DNA of 64,000 bases. It comes from Rhodopirellula sp. SM50. Lineage in GTDB: Bacteria; Planctomycetota; Planctomycetia; Pirellulales; Pirellulaceae. This document shows, in pieces, positions 1 through 9,539 of this stretch. Within the stretch, counting starts at the first letter, position 1. Each line of letters opens with the position of its first letter. The position numbers and the translations under genes were made by a program. The notes beneath the pieces were generated by a model. The model saw nothing but the letters and a program-made list of their open reading frames with translations, did not search any database and was not told where the DNA came from. The stretch lies in contig NZ_NTFY01000071.1 of the NCBI RefSeq assembly GCF_002289565.1, positions 33,473-97,472 of the forward strand. Direction: 5' to 3'.

Positions 1-871
1 CGAGCTTGGGATCGATTTCATAAAGCCGCCGTAGTGCTTCGGATTGCACCACGGTACTGCTGCGGTCCATCAGCGATTGAAGCAGCTTGATCGCCGCCGG
101 ATCGGAGTGCCGGCTCAACAATGCGATCGCCAACAGGTCCGCGACGACGTCGCCGTCACCCTCCGCGCCGCCGATCAACTCGGCGGCCAGCGGTTCGAGC
201 CCCGAGGCGGACAGCTGACCGAGCGACCGCGCCGCGGCCAATCGGATTCCACCGGGCAAGGACACATCGCGTACATAGCGACGAAGCGGTTTGGATCCGT
301 CGTGCAATTCCAGGGCGCCCACGCCTTGGATCGCAATCAGCAGGGATTGCCGCCGCGCCCCGGTGTCGCTGAGTCGCGTCAGCCACTGCTGAGACATCTC
401 CGGCGATTTCCATTTCACCAACGCGGGTTCGACGAGCGAAGAAATGGCGGTCCCGTATTTCTCAGCCAACATCGTCAACAGCGGAGACTGATCGCGGGCG
501 TCCATCGCGATCAATGCGCGAACGGCCGCTCGTCTGACCGAGGCATCCAGTTCGCTCTGCCCGGCCAATTCGACCAACGCCGGCAAAGCGACGTCAATGC
601 CTTCCATCCCTCGGCGGTGTGCGATGGCAATCGTGTCGATCGTGACGCGTTGCAATTGGGCGTTGGACCGGGACAACGCTTCCAACCAAAGCGGGATCGC
701 ATCGTTAGAGATTATCAGTTCCGATTCGCGATAAGCAAACGCAGGGTCCGTCTCCATCACGTCATCGACGTCCTGGATCGATGGCGCCGGAGCCTCCGGA
801 TCGGCAGCCCCCGAGGGGATGCCGCACACGGGGAGCGACGCGAGGGCCACGGCAATCCAAACCGCAACCAT
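1..871 (-). CDS. HEAT-repeat-like secreted protein, C-terminus cut by window edge
   Basis: Read on the minus strand from ATG at 871, this frame stays open for 290 codons and runs off the window, so the C-terminus is missing. The N-terminus (MVAVWIAVALASLPVCG) looks like a signal peptide. The rest is a series of short alpha-helical pairs of HEAT/PBS type, for example SVRRAAVRALIAM, IRLAAARSLGQL and VQSEALRRLYE, which suggests a protein-binding scaffold. The start overlaps the stop of the upstream ABC permease (TAATG), so it is the fourth gene of that operon. HEAT-like proteins are common in planctomycetes and the partner here is unknown. The plus-strand frames over this region are shadows. Confidence 0.7.
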   Translation of the reverse strand, partial: MVAVWIAVALASLPVCGIPSGAADPEAPAPSIQDVDDVMETDPAFAYRESELIISNDAIPLWLEALSRSNAQLQRVTIDTIAIAHRRGMEGIDVALPALVELAGQSELDASVRRAAVRALIAMDARDQSPLLTMLAEKYGTAISSLVEPALVKWKSPEMSQQWLTRLSDTGARRQSLLIAIQGVGALELHDGSKPLRRYVRDVSLPGGIRLAAARSLGQLSASGLEPLAAELIGGAEGDGDVVADLLAIALLSRHSDPAAIKLLQSLMDRSSTVVQSEALRRLYEIDPKL

Positions 872-2535
872 TAGACGGGACGAGTGAGTCGCCATACTTT
901 TAAACCAAAGACCAAGAACATGAGGGCCGAAAAGCCGCCGGCGACGTACCACGCGGCGGGCAGCAGGTTGTATTGTTCAAAACCGGGAGTTTCGATCACA
1001 CTGAGTGCCGCGCCGACCGGGTTGATCAGCAACACGCGTTGCACCATCTCAAATCCGAACGGGGCACCGCGTCCGAGCCAGACCAGCAGCGGGATCACGA
1101 ACAGAGACATCACGACGACGTAGGTGACGGTGGTCGCGACGGCCGTGGTTCGAAACAGACTGCCGACCGCGGCGCTCACCGCCACCGTGTACACCACCGT
1201 CCAAGCCAGACAGACCAGCACCAGGTTGACCTGGTACCACATCTGGGGCTGGATGTAGATCATCACCAAGTACCCCGGCAGCGTCGCCATCAACACCAAC
1301 AACAGCGTCCAGAGCACACTGAGCAATTTGCCGCGCACGATTTTCAGCGACGACAGCGGAGTCAGCCGCAGCAATTCCCAACCACCGCCGTCGCGTTCGC
1401 CGCTGATCAGCCCCGACGTCAGGCTGGGCGTCATCACGACGATCAGGATGACTTGCAAAATCACCATCAAGCCGCCGATCGTTTCGGTGCCCCAACTGGT
1501 GACACTCGTTGCGGCGGCAAAGGTCAGCACCATGGACACGACGGCACAGAGCGCGACCAATCGAAACAGCCATTGAGATCGCCCGAAGCGACGGCACCGA
1601 AACTCTTTGACCATGACCGGATTCAGGTACCACGGGATACCGGGCTTGCGTCGTTGGGGGTCGACGATGAACAGGAAACGTCGCAGCAACCGGGCGACCA
1701 ACCCGCGGTCGTCGGTGATCACGCCCTGCGCCCGTGACTGGTCGAAAATCCGATAGTTCAATCTGGAAATCGTGACCGCGGCAAAGACCAGGCTGCTGAT
1801 CAACGTGAACAGAATGAATTGCATGTTGCCGGGTGAACTGATCAATCCCTTGGACCCCAGTCCGCCCTGTCCCATGATCTGCATCACCACCGGCACGGGT
1901 GAAAGGTAACGCACCCACTGGGCGACGGTTCCCATCACTCCAGACCCGCCTGGAAAAAACGCATCCGGAATCAGCGTCAGAAAGAACAGCGCGAAAATAA
2001 CCGAATAAGTCAGCCTGACTCCGGCGTCGGTCGATTGCACATAGCTGCTGATCAACATCCCCAACGTGGCGTATTGAAACACCAACAATAACAGCACGAA
2101 GTAAAACAGCCCCAACCCGCTCTTCAGGTCGATGCCTCCCATCGCGTAGCAGGCCGCAGCGCCCGGCAAACTGGCCAGCAAGACCAGCAGGGCGAACAGC
2201 AAAACGCCGGCGAGCTTGCCGAAATAGATCGACAGCGGGCTGAGCGGTGAATTCAACAACAGGGCCAACGTCCCGGCGTTCTTTTCGTTGACGATCGAGG
2301 TGGCCGGAAACGCCGGTACCAAAAAAACGACGCCTGCCAGCAAGCCGTAACCGAACACACGAAACACCTGGATCGACTGCACGCCGCTCAAGTCGACCGT
2401 GGCATCGGTCGGCCAGCGCATCAGCACGGCGATCGAAAACGTGATCGTCAGCGCCAACAGCGTTGCGAATGCCTTGGGCGAGCGGACGATTCCGAAAAAC
2501 TCGCGTTGCACGACGGGATTGAATGCCGAACTCAT
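871..2535 (-). CDS. ABC-2 type transporter permease, two permease units fused
   Basis: This 554-residue polytopic membrane protein has roughly twelve hydrophobic segments. It looks like two ABC-2 permease units joined in one chain. NPVVQREF at residues 6-13 is echoed by NPVMVKEF at 305-312. The stretch after NEKNAGTLALLLNSPLSPL near 83-101 is echoed by GERDGGGWELLRLTPLSSL near 379-397, and each is followed by GKL and a long hydrophobic helix. ABC-2 permeases normally dimerise, so the fusion would supply both halves in one protein. The gene overlaps the ATPase upstream (ATGA at 2532-2535) and the HEAT gene downstream. The substrate is not evident. Gliding or export systems of Gld type have the same general gene content. 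Confidence 0.85.
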   Translation of the reverse strand: MSSAFNPVVQREFFGIVRSPKAFATLLALTITFSIAVLMRWPTDATVDLSGVQSIQVFRVFGYGLLAGVVFLVPAFPATSIVNEKNAGTLALLLNSPLSPLSIYFGKLAGVLLFALLVLLASLPGAAACYAMGGIDLKSGLGLFYFVLLLLVFQYATLGMLISSYVQSTDAGVRLTYSVIFALFFLTLIPDAFFPGGSGVMGTVAQWVRYLSPVPVVMQIMGQGGLGSKGLISSPGNMQFILFTLISSLVFAAVTISRLNYRIFDQSRAQGVITDDRGLVARLLRRFLFIVDPQRRKPGIPWYLNPVMVKEFRCRRFGRSQWLFRLVALCAVVSMVLTFAAATSVTSWGTETIGGLMVILQVILIVVMTPSLTSGLISGERDGGGWELLRLTPLSSLKIVRGKLLSVLWTLLLVLMATLPGYLVMIYIQPQMWYQVNLVLVCLAWTVVYTVAVSAAVGSLFRTTAVATTVTYVVVMSLFVIPLLVWLGRGAPFGFEMVQRVLLINPVGAALSVIETPGFEQYNLLPAAWYVAGGFSALMFLVFGLKVWRLTRPV

Positions 2536-3545
2536 GAAGTCGCCTCTTGCGTTACCGGCTCAGCCTGCGGGGCATCGCCGCCATGACTTCCGCTGGCGAC
2601 CGACAAGAACGCGTCCTCCAGATCGGTCGGCACTTCGCGAAACTGGGCGATCGGTTCTCCGGATCCCACCAGATGGGTCAACAGCGGCGTGATTTCCCGG
2701 TCGTTCAATCCGGTGGTAAAACGAACCATCGTCTCGGTGGTCGCTCCGGTCACTTCGGATTCGTGGTTCATTTCGCGCGACCACGACTCGACCAACGCGA
2801 CCACGCGATCGACCTGGTCATGGTCGACCAACTGAATTTCAAAGGTGCGTCGTTGCTGGATATCGCGCATGATTTCGTCCAGCGTCCCGAACGCCCGCAG
2901 CCGCCCCTTGGTGATCATGGCCACGATGTCGCACACCCGCGCCAGCTCGGGCAGGATGTGACTGGTGACGATCAGTGTTTTTCCCATGTCTGCCAGCCGC
3001 AACAACATTGTTCGCATGTCGATCCGTGCTTGTGGATCAAGCCCGTTGGCTGGTTCGTCCAAGATCATCACTTGGGGATCGTGCATCAAGGTTCTGGCGA
3101 TCGCCACGCGTTGCTGCATCCCGCGGCTGAGCGCATCGACGAACAGGTCTTTCATGTATGTCGCGCCGGCGATCTCCAGCACTTCATCGATGCGTACGAT
3201 CCGCTTGCGACGGCCGATCCCGTAAGCGGCGCCGAAAAAATCCAAGTACTCACCGACCCGCATGTTGCTGTACTTGCCGAAATCATCGGGCATGTAGCCG
3301 ACCAGACGTTTGATCTTTCGTGATTCGGTCAAACAGTCCGCACCGGCAATACGGGCCGTGCCACTGGTCGGTTTGAGCAGCCCGACCAGGATTCGAATGG
3401 TGGTCGTTTTGCCGGCACCGTTGGGTCCAATGAACCCCAAGATCTGGCCGCTGTGGACGGTGATCGAGAGGGAATCCAAGGCGGTGAATTCATCATACCG
3501 CTTGGTCAGATCCACGGTTTCAATGATGGGTTGTTGATCGGTCAC
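2532..3545 (-). CDS. ABC transporter ATP-binding protein
   Basis: This 337-residue cytoplasmic ATPase would energise the permease encoded immediately downstream. Walker A is GPNGAGKTT at residues 40-48 and Walker B is VMILDEP at 159-165. The signature motif is LSRGMQQR at 139-146, in place of the classical LSGGQ. That variant is frequent in ABC-2 drug/export and Gld-like ATPases. About 100 residues after the ATPase core form a C-terminal extension typical of this subfamily. Start and stop codons overlap both neighbours by 4 bp (3542-3545 and 2532-2535), so the three genes are almost certainly cotranscribed and translationally coupled. Confidence 0.9.
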   Translation of the reverse strand: MTDQQPIIETVDLTKRYDEFTALDSLSITVHSGQILGFIGPNGAGKTTTIRILVGLLKPTSGTARIAGADCLTESRKIKRLVGYMPDDFGKYSNMRVGEYLDFFGAAYGIGRRKRIVRIDEVLEIAGATYMKDLFVDALSRGMQQRVAIARTLMHDPQVMILDEPANGLDPQARIDMRTMLLRLADMGKTLIVTSHILPELARVCDIVAMITKGRLRAFGTLDEIMRDIQQRRTFEIQLVDHDQVDRVVALVESWSREMNHESEVTGATTETMVRFTTGLNDREITPLLTHLVGSGEPIAQFREVPTDLEDAFLSVASGSHGGDAPQAEPVTQEATS

Positions 3546-6190
3546 GGTGTGCCTGTGTCGGAAGCTTCGTCAAGAGAAGGAGGGTCGTTGGCGTTGATCT
3601 GCGCCACCGCATCAAGATGAACGTAGTCGATTTGCCAGGTCGCGTTGTCGACGACTCGATCGCCCGCTTCGCCCGAGCCCGACACGTTGGCCTTTTGCTC
3701 AGTCACCTCGAACGATTCGGTGACACCGAACGCCAAATACAATCCGCCGTCGGCATGCAAACGCAAAGCATCCCTCCGGTCGATGGTAAACTTTATCACC
3801 CCGGTTGCGTTGTCCAGCTGAAAGACTCTCGTGGGCTGGTCATCGACAAGCGCGTTGACAAAAAACGTGCGTGACGGCGCGTTGATCTTCATCGTCACCT
3901 TGACTTGTTGCAGCGTCATCGGTGTGGCGACGTCGGGAAAGCGAAACAGCATCTGGGCCTCGGCCGCCTTCGTCATCTCGGCAAGCCACTTTCCGGTGCG
4001 CGGATTAAACAGAGTTGTTCGTCCCTGGGCTCCCCAGAAGGCGTCGGTTCGGATGAAGCTGGACGGGATTTGAAATTCGACTCCGCGAGCGGGTCGTTCT
4101 AATTGAATGGGAATGGACACCAAGGCCGCCCCGCGTTGATCGAATCGGCTGTCAAACTGGACGCCGAGCTCGAGAGGATCGGTCCACACCAACAGGGCCG
4201 GCCCCTGGCCGAGCGAATGCGTCTCGGCGGAGGTGAGCACCGCATCATAGAAGTCCTGGCGCATCCGCTGCTGATCGGTCAAAATGGAACCGGGGATGAA
4301 TTGACCGGGCGGGAGCCGATCGGAGGCTGCCGCGATGACTTGCCCTGCGGAGGCGTCCGCGTCGATCGTCACCGCGGTGATCGGCCCCGGTGACGCGACG
4401 ATCAGTCCGTCCTGACAAGTTTGAGGGTCGAGCCCGGTGAGTGTTCCTCGAAAACCCTGGCCATCAAACGTGCCACGCAGGCGGATCGGTTGCTGCAGGG
4501 TGGTGGATGAATCGGACACCAGATGTCGGACGACACCGGGCGGTTGACCTGGTCCGAGCCAGCGGCTGGTGCCATCGTCTTCTAAACTGACTCGGTGTGT
4601 TTGCGACGTCCCCGTGTTCTCCAGCGGCATCGTCATCACTTGGTGATTGGACACCAACCCCAAGTCACCGCTTTGTTGACTGTAGACGGCGCGGATGGTG
4701 GACACGTCGGCTTCGCCCGTGGCCGGTTGAACCTGGACGACTTGGCTGGTGGCGACCGTCGACGGGATGGCGGTGGCATGTGAGGAACCGATCGCCAGCA
4801 TGATCAGCGTGGTCGCGATCGCCGAGACGGGAACCAGAAACGCCATCCGTTCGAGTCGTCGTTGGCGGGCCCACCAGACACCGCCGACCAAGATCACCAA
4901 CGCGTTGATGCCCAGCACGAAGGCGGCCGTTGAACGACTGGGGATTTGATAACCGATCTGGTCATCGACGATCGGTTTCATCGCCGCGAGCAGATCCTGC
5001 CGTTGGTTCTTGGGTTCAAAGAATTCTCGCGCAAGTTGGTTCAAGCCGACCGTGACTTTTTGGTCGGAATGAACCCAGCCATCGGCGCCCAAGGCTGTGA
5101 ACAGGACTTCGCCATCACCGACACGTTTGCGAAACGCAACCGGCCAGCCGTCGATGCGGCAGATGATGTCGTCGGACTGTGTCAACACCCGCAGCATTGC
5201 GACGGGGGTCTCCGACGACCAACGTTCGGTCGAACCGGCCATCCCCCTGACCGGATCGGTCGTCTGCAATTCAAACTCATTCAATTCGGTGCGATCGATC
5301 ACGGTAAAGTCCGCGTCGTCACCGAGCAGATCGTCGACGAGTGCCTGGCTGGTCAGATCCAACATGATCCAAGCCCGGCCACCGCGGCGGATCCAACGCC
5401 GGATCGCGACGATTCCATCAGAATCGTATTGCAACTGGTCGCCGGCGATCACAACTTGATCCAGTTCGTCCAACGCACCGTAGGTCGGAGGCAAAAAATT
5501 GGACAGGAAACTGACGATCGGCAGATCACTCGGATCCATGGTGACCGAATCACGCCCCACGTTCAGAACGGCGTTCAATCGCTCCCGAGTGGCTTCACGT
5601 CGCGTCGCCCCCTCATGATCCAGTGGGTCGGCAAACAGCCCCGTGTTGATCTCGTCGTCGGCCAACATCAACGACCGCACCGACACGGGCATCTGGTTCA
5701 CGTTCTCGGTGAACGACTCTTCTCCCTCGGACTCGGCAATGCGAATCATCGACAAGTCGACACGATTGCCGTCGATCCGCTCGCTCGATGGAATCGCGAG
5801 CGGCAACCAGGATTGGCGTTTGCTTCGCGCCGGAAGCCAAAACCGAGTCGAAAATTGAAGGTTGGGATCATCCCCCACAAAGACCGAAACGACCTCTTCG
5901 ACGTCTTGGTCGGTGTGATTGACTCCCACGACGGCCAACGAGGCCCATCCGCCGCTGGCAAACCGCTGGACGCCAGACGGCATGACCGTGACGGCGATCC
6001 CGGCGGAGTCGGTTGTTTGGGGTTCGGCGGCTTGGGGGGCCTTTGAAGACGGCACGGCCGACGTTTCGGACGCCCCCTCCTGGGCCAGCGCACCGGTCGA
6101 GAAAACCGGAGACAAGGCCATCAAACCGTGCATCACAAGAACGCTGACCACCTGTTTCAATTTGGCCGCACTCAGGGTCGTTGGGATCAT
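3542..6190 (-). CDS. large membrane-anchored protein of ABC export operon (GldG/DUF4350-like)
   Basis: This is an 882-residue protein. Its N-terminal signal sequence (hydrophobic stretch near residues 15-35) is followed by a long extracytoplasmic region. Around residues 220-350 there is a segment that discusses like a Rossmann/GATase-like fold (FLPPTYGALDELDQVVIAG, then IRRWIRRGGRAWIML), as in DUF4350 and the GldG-type accessory subunits of ABC-2 systems. Two transmembrane helices lie near 417-470 (AAFVLGINALVILVGGVWW and AFLVPVSAIATTLIML). The remaining ~400 residues are beta-rich and extracytoplasmic. It is the first gene of the operon and its stop overlaps the ATPase start. The family assignment rests on fold-like features and context, so the exact function is open. 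Confidence 0.75.
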   Translation of the reverse strand: MIPTTLSAAKLKQVVSVLVMHGLMALSPVFSTGALAQEGASETSAVPSSKAPQAAEPQTTDSAGIAVTVMPSGVQRFASGGWASLAVVGVNHTDQDVEEVVSVFVGDDPNLQFSTRFWLPARSKRQSWLPLAIPSSERIDGNRVDLSMIRIAESEGEESFTENVNQMPVSVRSLMLADDEINTGLFADPLDHEGATRREATRERLNAVLNVGRDSVTMDPSDLPIVSFLSNFLPPTYGALDELDQVVIAGDQLQYDSDGIVAIRRWIRRGGRAWIMLDLTSQALVDDLLGDDADFTVIDRTELNEFELQTTDPVRGMAGSTERWSSETPVAMLRVLTQSDDIICRIDGWPVAFRKRVGDGEVLFTALGADGWVHSDQKVTVGLNQLAREFFEPKNQRQDLLAAMKPIVDDQIGYQIPSRSTAAFVLGINALVILVGGVWWARQRRLERMAFLVPVSAIATTLIMLAIGSSHATAIPSTVATSQVVQVQPATGEADVSTIRAVYSQQSGDLGLVSNHQVMTMPLENTGTSQTHRVSLEDDGTSRWLGPGQPPGVVRHLVSDSSTTLQQPIRLRGTFDGQGFRGTLTGLDPQTCQDGLIVASPGPITAVTIDADASAGQVIAAASDRLPPGQFIPGSILTDQQRMRQDFYDAVLTSAETHSLGQGPALLVWTDPLELGVQFDSRFDQRGAALVSIPIQLERPARGVEFQIPSSFIRTDAFWGAQGRTTLFNPRTGKWLAEMTKAAEAQMLFRFPDVATPMTLQQVKVTMKINAPSRTFFVNALVDDQPTRVFQLDNATGVIKFTIDRRDALRLHADGGLYLAFGVTESFEVTEQKANVSGSGEAGDRVVDNATWQIDYVHLDAVAQINANDPPSLDEASDTGTP

Positions 6191-6395
6191 CCGCTACTGC
6201 TCAATCTCAAAAGTGTGTTCCGCGTCACGCCAATGTTAACGTCTCGGCGCCCCGGCTACGAGTCAGCGGCGTCAAACCGCCCGAATTCTTTCGTTCTGTT
6301 TGATCCGTCTGAATCCCCAAGTGCCTGAATCTTCATGCGTGGCGCCACGACAAGTGGTATAACACAATAACAATGCGTTCTTCTCCAATGGCGTC

Positions 6396-7955
6396 ATGAT
6401 GCGAATTGTTTGCATTCACTTCGTTCTCACCCTCATCGTTTCCATTGGAAGCGTCGGCCGTTGTGGCGAAACGACGGGAGATCGATTTGCGTCGCCATCG
6501 GATCGTGTGGATCAGTACCTGAGCGAATCTTGGCAGGAAACGGCGACACGACCTAGCCCGCGGAGCGGTGATGCCGAGTTCTGTCGACGCGCCTGGCTGG
6601 ACCTCGCCGGCGTCGCGCCACCGGTTTGGCAACTGCGACGTTTTCTGGCGGACCCGTCGGGCGACAAACGGGAACACTTGATCGAATCGCTGCTGAACTC
6701 TTCTCGGTTTGCGACCCACATGGCGCATCGCTGGAATGAGTTTTTGCTTCCGGCGGAAACGGCTGACGACCGCCAGGTTGATGCGACCGCCCTGCACGCT
6801 TGGTTACGAAAACAATTTCTCAACAACACGCCGTATGATCATCTGGTCGGCGGATTCTTGACCGCCGGCGGCAAGAGTGATCAAGGGCCGGCGATCTTTT
6901 ATACGTCGCGGAACTTGGAACCGGTGAAACTGGCCGCGGCGACATCCAGATTGTTCATGGGCGTTCAACTGGAATGCGCCCAGTGCCACGACCACCCCTT
7001 TGCCCGATGGACGCAAGATGATTTTTGGTCGTTCGCCGCGTTCTTTGCGCAGCTGCAATTGAGCGAGACGAACCTGCGCGGTGGCGGCCAAGCGATCGAA
7101 GATCGATCGGGTGCGGAAGTGATGTTCCCCGATTCCGATCGAGTCATGGCGCCGCGGTATCCGGGCGCGACTTCGCCACCAGAATCCGATCCGACAGACT
7201 TTCGACGGCGTCAACTGACCATCTGGCTGGCGTCGCGCAACAACCCCTACTTCGCACGCGCCGCGGCCAATCGCGTTTGGGCGCATCTGTTCGGACGGGG
7301 ACTTGTCGAACCGGTTGACGCAATGGATTCCAGCAATCCGCCCAGCCATCCCGAATTGTTGCAATACCTGGCCGACTATCTGGTGGAGCAACGGTTTGAC
7401 TTGCGTGAGCTTTATCGCATGCTGACCCGCACCCAGGCCTACCATCGGACCAGCGCGATCAGCGAAGGCGAACGGCCTCGGGCCGATTCTTTCGCCGCGA
7501 TGAATGTCAAAACCCTTTCCGCGTCCCAGTACTTCGACAGCCTTTCTCAAAACGTGTTGCTTGGGCGGTTCAATGCAGCGGCGGATTCGCCGCAAGCCGA
7601 ACAAGCGGTTCGTGGCGAATTCCTCCGCCGCATGAAAGCCCCCGAGGCTGAGCCGAGTGACTATCCGCACGGAGTCGTTCAGGTATTGGGAATGATGAAC
7701 GGCCCGGAGATGCTGGTCGCGACCGCGGAAAAACAAAGCGGTCTGATCGCGTCCATGGAAGCACCGTTCTTTTCGGATTCCGATCGGATCGAAACCCTGT
7801 TCCTGGCCTGCCTGTCTCGACCGCCCAGCGACACCGAGCTGGAGATGTTTCTGGCCCACTTGAACGACGCGTCCGCCGAGCAATCCTCTGCGGCACGCCT
7901 GAGCGATCTGACGTGGATTTTGCTCAATACCGCTGAATGTTTTGTTTGTCCGTGA
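6396..7955 (+). CDS. DUF1549 and DUF1553 domain protein (planctomycete type), no cytochrome domain
   Basis: This 519-residue protein starts with an apparent signal peptide (MRIVCIHFVLTLIVSIGSV). A DUF1549-like region follows (about 35-230) containing the CxxCH motif CAQCHDHPF, which could bind haem or metal. A DUF1553-like region (about 260-500) includes RAAANRVWAHLFGRGLVEP and the SNPPSHPELL motif. Most relatives carry an N-terminal planctomycete cytochrome domain, and this copy lacks it. Two adjacent ATGs (6396 and 6399) are possible starts. It is followed by a DUF1501 gene, the standard planctomycete pairing. The function of these paired families is not established. An extracytoplasmic location is inferred from the signal sequence. 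Confidence 0.88.
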   Translation: MMRIVCIHFVLTLIVSIGSVGRCGETTGDRFASPSDRVDQYLSESWQETATRPSPRSGDAEFCRRAWLDLAGVAPPVWQLRRFLADPSGDKREHLIESLLNSSRFATHMAHRWNEFLLPAETADDRQVDATALHAWLRKQFLNNTPYDHLVGGFLTAGGKSDQGPAIFYTSRNLEPVKLAAATSRLFMGVQLECAQCHDHPFARWTQDDFWSFAAFFAQLQLSETNLRGGGQAIEDRSGAEVMFPDSDRVMAPRYPGATSPPESDPTDFRRRQLTIWLASRNNPYFARAAANRVWAHLFGRGLVEPVDAMDSSNPPSHPELLQYLADYLVEQRFDLRELYRMLTRTQAYHRTSAISEGERPRADSFAAMNVKTLSASQYFDSLSQNVLLGRFNAAADSPQAEQAVRGEFLRRMKAPEAEPSDYPHGVVQVLGMMNGPEMLVATAEKQSGLIASMEAPFFSDSDRIETLFLACLSRPPSDTELEMFLAHLNDASAEQSSAARLSDLTWILLNTAECFVCP

Positions 7956-7966
7956 GAGAACGAGAG

Positions 7967-8160
7967 TGGGATAGGCTTGCAGCCTGTCAATGCTGAAACG
8001 ACAGGCTGGAAGCCTATCCCAAGTCTCACATGAGACTTGTTCACAGGCTCCGCCTGGGAACAGACTGGATCGGAGGCTCCGCCTCCAAACACTCGAAACT
8101 GGAGGCGGAGCCTCCGGGCATCGCGTTCCCAGGCGGAGCCTGGGAACGAGACCGTGAGAC
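7967..8160. repeat. cluster of dispersed hairpin repeats between DUF1549 and DUF1501 genes
   Basis: Three unrelated inverted repeats are packed into the 230 bp gap. The first is GGGATAGGCTT..AGCCTGTC at 7968-7988, paired with its complement at 8000-8020. The second is a perfect 8-bp stem AAGTCTCA/TGAGACTT at 8021-8038. The third is nested: GGAGGCTCCGCCTCCA at 8073-8088 pairs with 8101-8116, flanked by AGGCTCCGCCTGGGAAC near 8046-8062 against GTTCCCAGGCGGAGCCTGGG at 8127-8146. A relative of the first hairpin occurs at 51111-51166, so at least that one is a dispersed family. They may act as transcript stabilisers or attenuators inside the operon. Confidence 0.8.
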
Positions 8161-8184
8161 CGCACAGCCATCATCGAAGTACGC

Positions 8185-9498
8185 ATGTTCCAATCACCCA
8201 TTTTCAATCGCCGCCAGACGATCGCCGGCGCCGTTTCCATCGGCGGGGCGATCGGAATCAGTCAGCTGCTGCAATCGATCGCCGCGGTCGCCGCTGAGGC
8301 GACGGAAAACGATCAGCGCCACTGCGTGTTGCTTTGGATGTCTGGCGGCCCGAGCCAGCTCGACACGTTCGACATGAAGCCGAAGCACAAGAACGGAGGC
8401 TCCTTCAAAGAGATCGCGACCGCCGTACCAGGACTGCGGTTCAGCGAGCACCTTCCCCAGTTGGCCAAACAGGCCGATCAACTGGCGATCCTGCGTGGGA
8501 TGGCGACCAAGGAAGGGGATCACCAGCGCGGCACGACGGTGATGCGCACCGGACACAGCGCCGGCGGTCCGGTCCGCTACCCGGCGATCGGCTGCTCGCT
8601 TTCGAAATCGCTTCGGAATCCCGATTCCAAGCTACCCCACTACGTCACGGTCGCACCGGGACCGTTCGCCCGCAGCTCACAGAGTCCCGGTTTTTTGGGT
8701 CCCAAATTCGCCGCAACCTCTGTCAGCGTTTCAGGGCCACCGGCGGCAAACAACTTCGCCCAGTTGCGTGTCGATCATTTACAGCCACATGGATTCGTCG
8801 ACTCGGAACGTTTTGAGCGTCGGTTGGCGCTCTGGGAATCGATGCAGGCGTCGTACTTGAAGACGCGAAACGCTCCCAACATCATCGCCCAGGACACAGT
8901 CTATCGGTCGGCGATCGACATGTTGGGCAGCGACGCCAAGGACGCCTTCGATCTATCTGCCGAATCGGACACGGTGCGTGAAGCGTACGGACGTGGCACG
9001 TTTGGGCAAGGCTGTTTGATGGCCCGGCGGCTGATTGAACGCGGTGTTCCGCTGGTCGAAGTCACGCTGGGCGATGGGCTGGGTTGGGACACACATGCGA
9101 ACAACTTTGAACAGGTACAACGCCTGTGTGAACAGTTGGACGCCGGCTGGGCGACGTTGATGACGGAACTTTCCGATCGCGGGTTGCTCGAAAAAACCAC
9201 GATTCTTTGGGCGGGTGAATTCGGACGCACGCCCGCCATCAATTCCAACGGCGGACGAGACCATTTCCCCCAAGCCTTCTCCTGCGTGCTGGCCGGCGGA
9301 GGCGTCGCAGGCGGACAAGCCTTCGGCGCCACCAGCCCGGACGGCATGGAAGTGATTGAGGGAAAGATGGATCAGCAAGACCTGCTTGCGACGCTCTGCA
9401 AGGCGTTGGGCGTGGACCCGAAAAGCGAAAACATTGCCGAAGGCGGCCGGCCGATCGCGATCGCCGAAGGCAACCCGATCGATCAGGTGTTGTTGTGA
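8185..9498 (+). CDS. DUF1501 domain protein, Tat-exported
   Basis: The 437-residue protein begins with a twin-arginine type signal (NRRQTIAGAVSIGG near residues 8-21), so folded export is likely. The rest is a typical DUF1501 protein: CVLLWMSGGPSQLDTFDMKP near 50, LRGMATKEGDHQRG near 110, and the C-terminal WAGEFGRTPAINSNGGRDHF. DUF1501 belongs to the alkaline-phosphatase/sulfatase-like fold group, and the conserved Asp, His and Glu-Phe-Gly-Arg motifs are present, but substrate and activity are unknown. It follows the DUF1549/DUF1553 gene and its stop overlaps the upstream GTG of the next frame, which supports an operon. A second DUF1501 gene lies at 60072-61412. Confidence 0.92.
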   Translation: MFQSPIFNRRQTIAGAVSIGGAIGISQLLQSIAAVAAEATENDQRHCVLLWMSGGPSQLDTFDMKPKHKNGGSFKEIATAVPGLRFSEHLPQLAKQADQLAILRGMATKEGDHQRGTTVMRTGHSAGGPVRYPAIGCSLSKSLRNPDSKLPHYVTVAPGPFARSSQSPGFLGPKFAATSVSVSGPPAANNFAQLRVDHLQPHGFVDSERFERRLALWESMQASYLKTRNAPNIIAQDTVYRSAIDMLGSDAKDAFDLSAESDTVREAYGRGTFGQGCLMARRLIERGVPLVEVTLGDGLGWDTHANNFEQVQRLCEQLDAGWATLMTELSDRGLLEKTTILWAGEFGRTPAINSNGGRDHFPQAFSCVLAGGGVAGGQAFGATSPDGMEVIEGKMDQQDLLATLCKALGVDPKSENIAEGGRPIAIAEGNPIDQVLL

Positions 9499-9539
9499 TC
9501 CCACGAACAGGACAGCGCCGGAGCGGTCTTGCGACGCGG

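Noticed and set aside
44..874. 276-residue plus-strand open frame at the window start
   Set aside because: It is antisense to the HEAT-repeat frame, has no signal, domain or hydrophobic pattern, and is rich in Arg, Gln and His as expected for a GC-rich shadow.
6804..8240. 478-residue minus-strand open frame
   Set aside because: It lies antisense to the clear DUF1549/DUF1553 gene and shows no domain; a shadow of codon bias.
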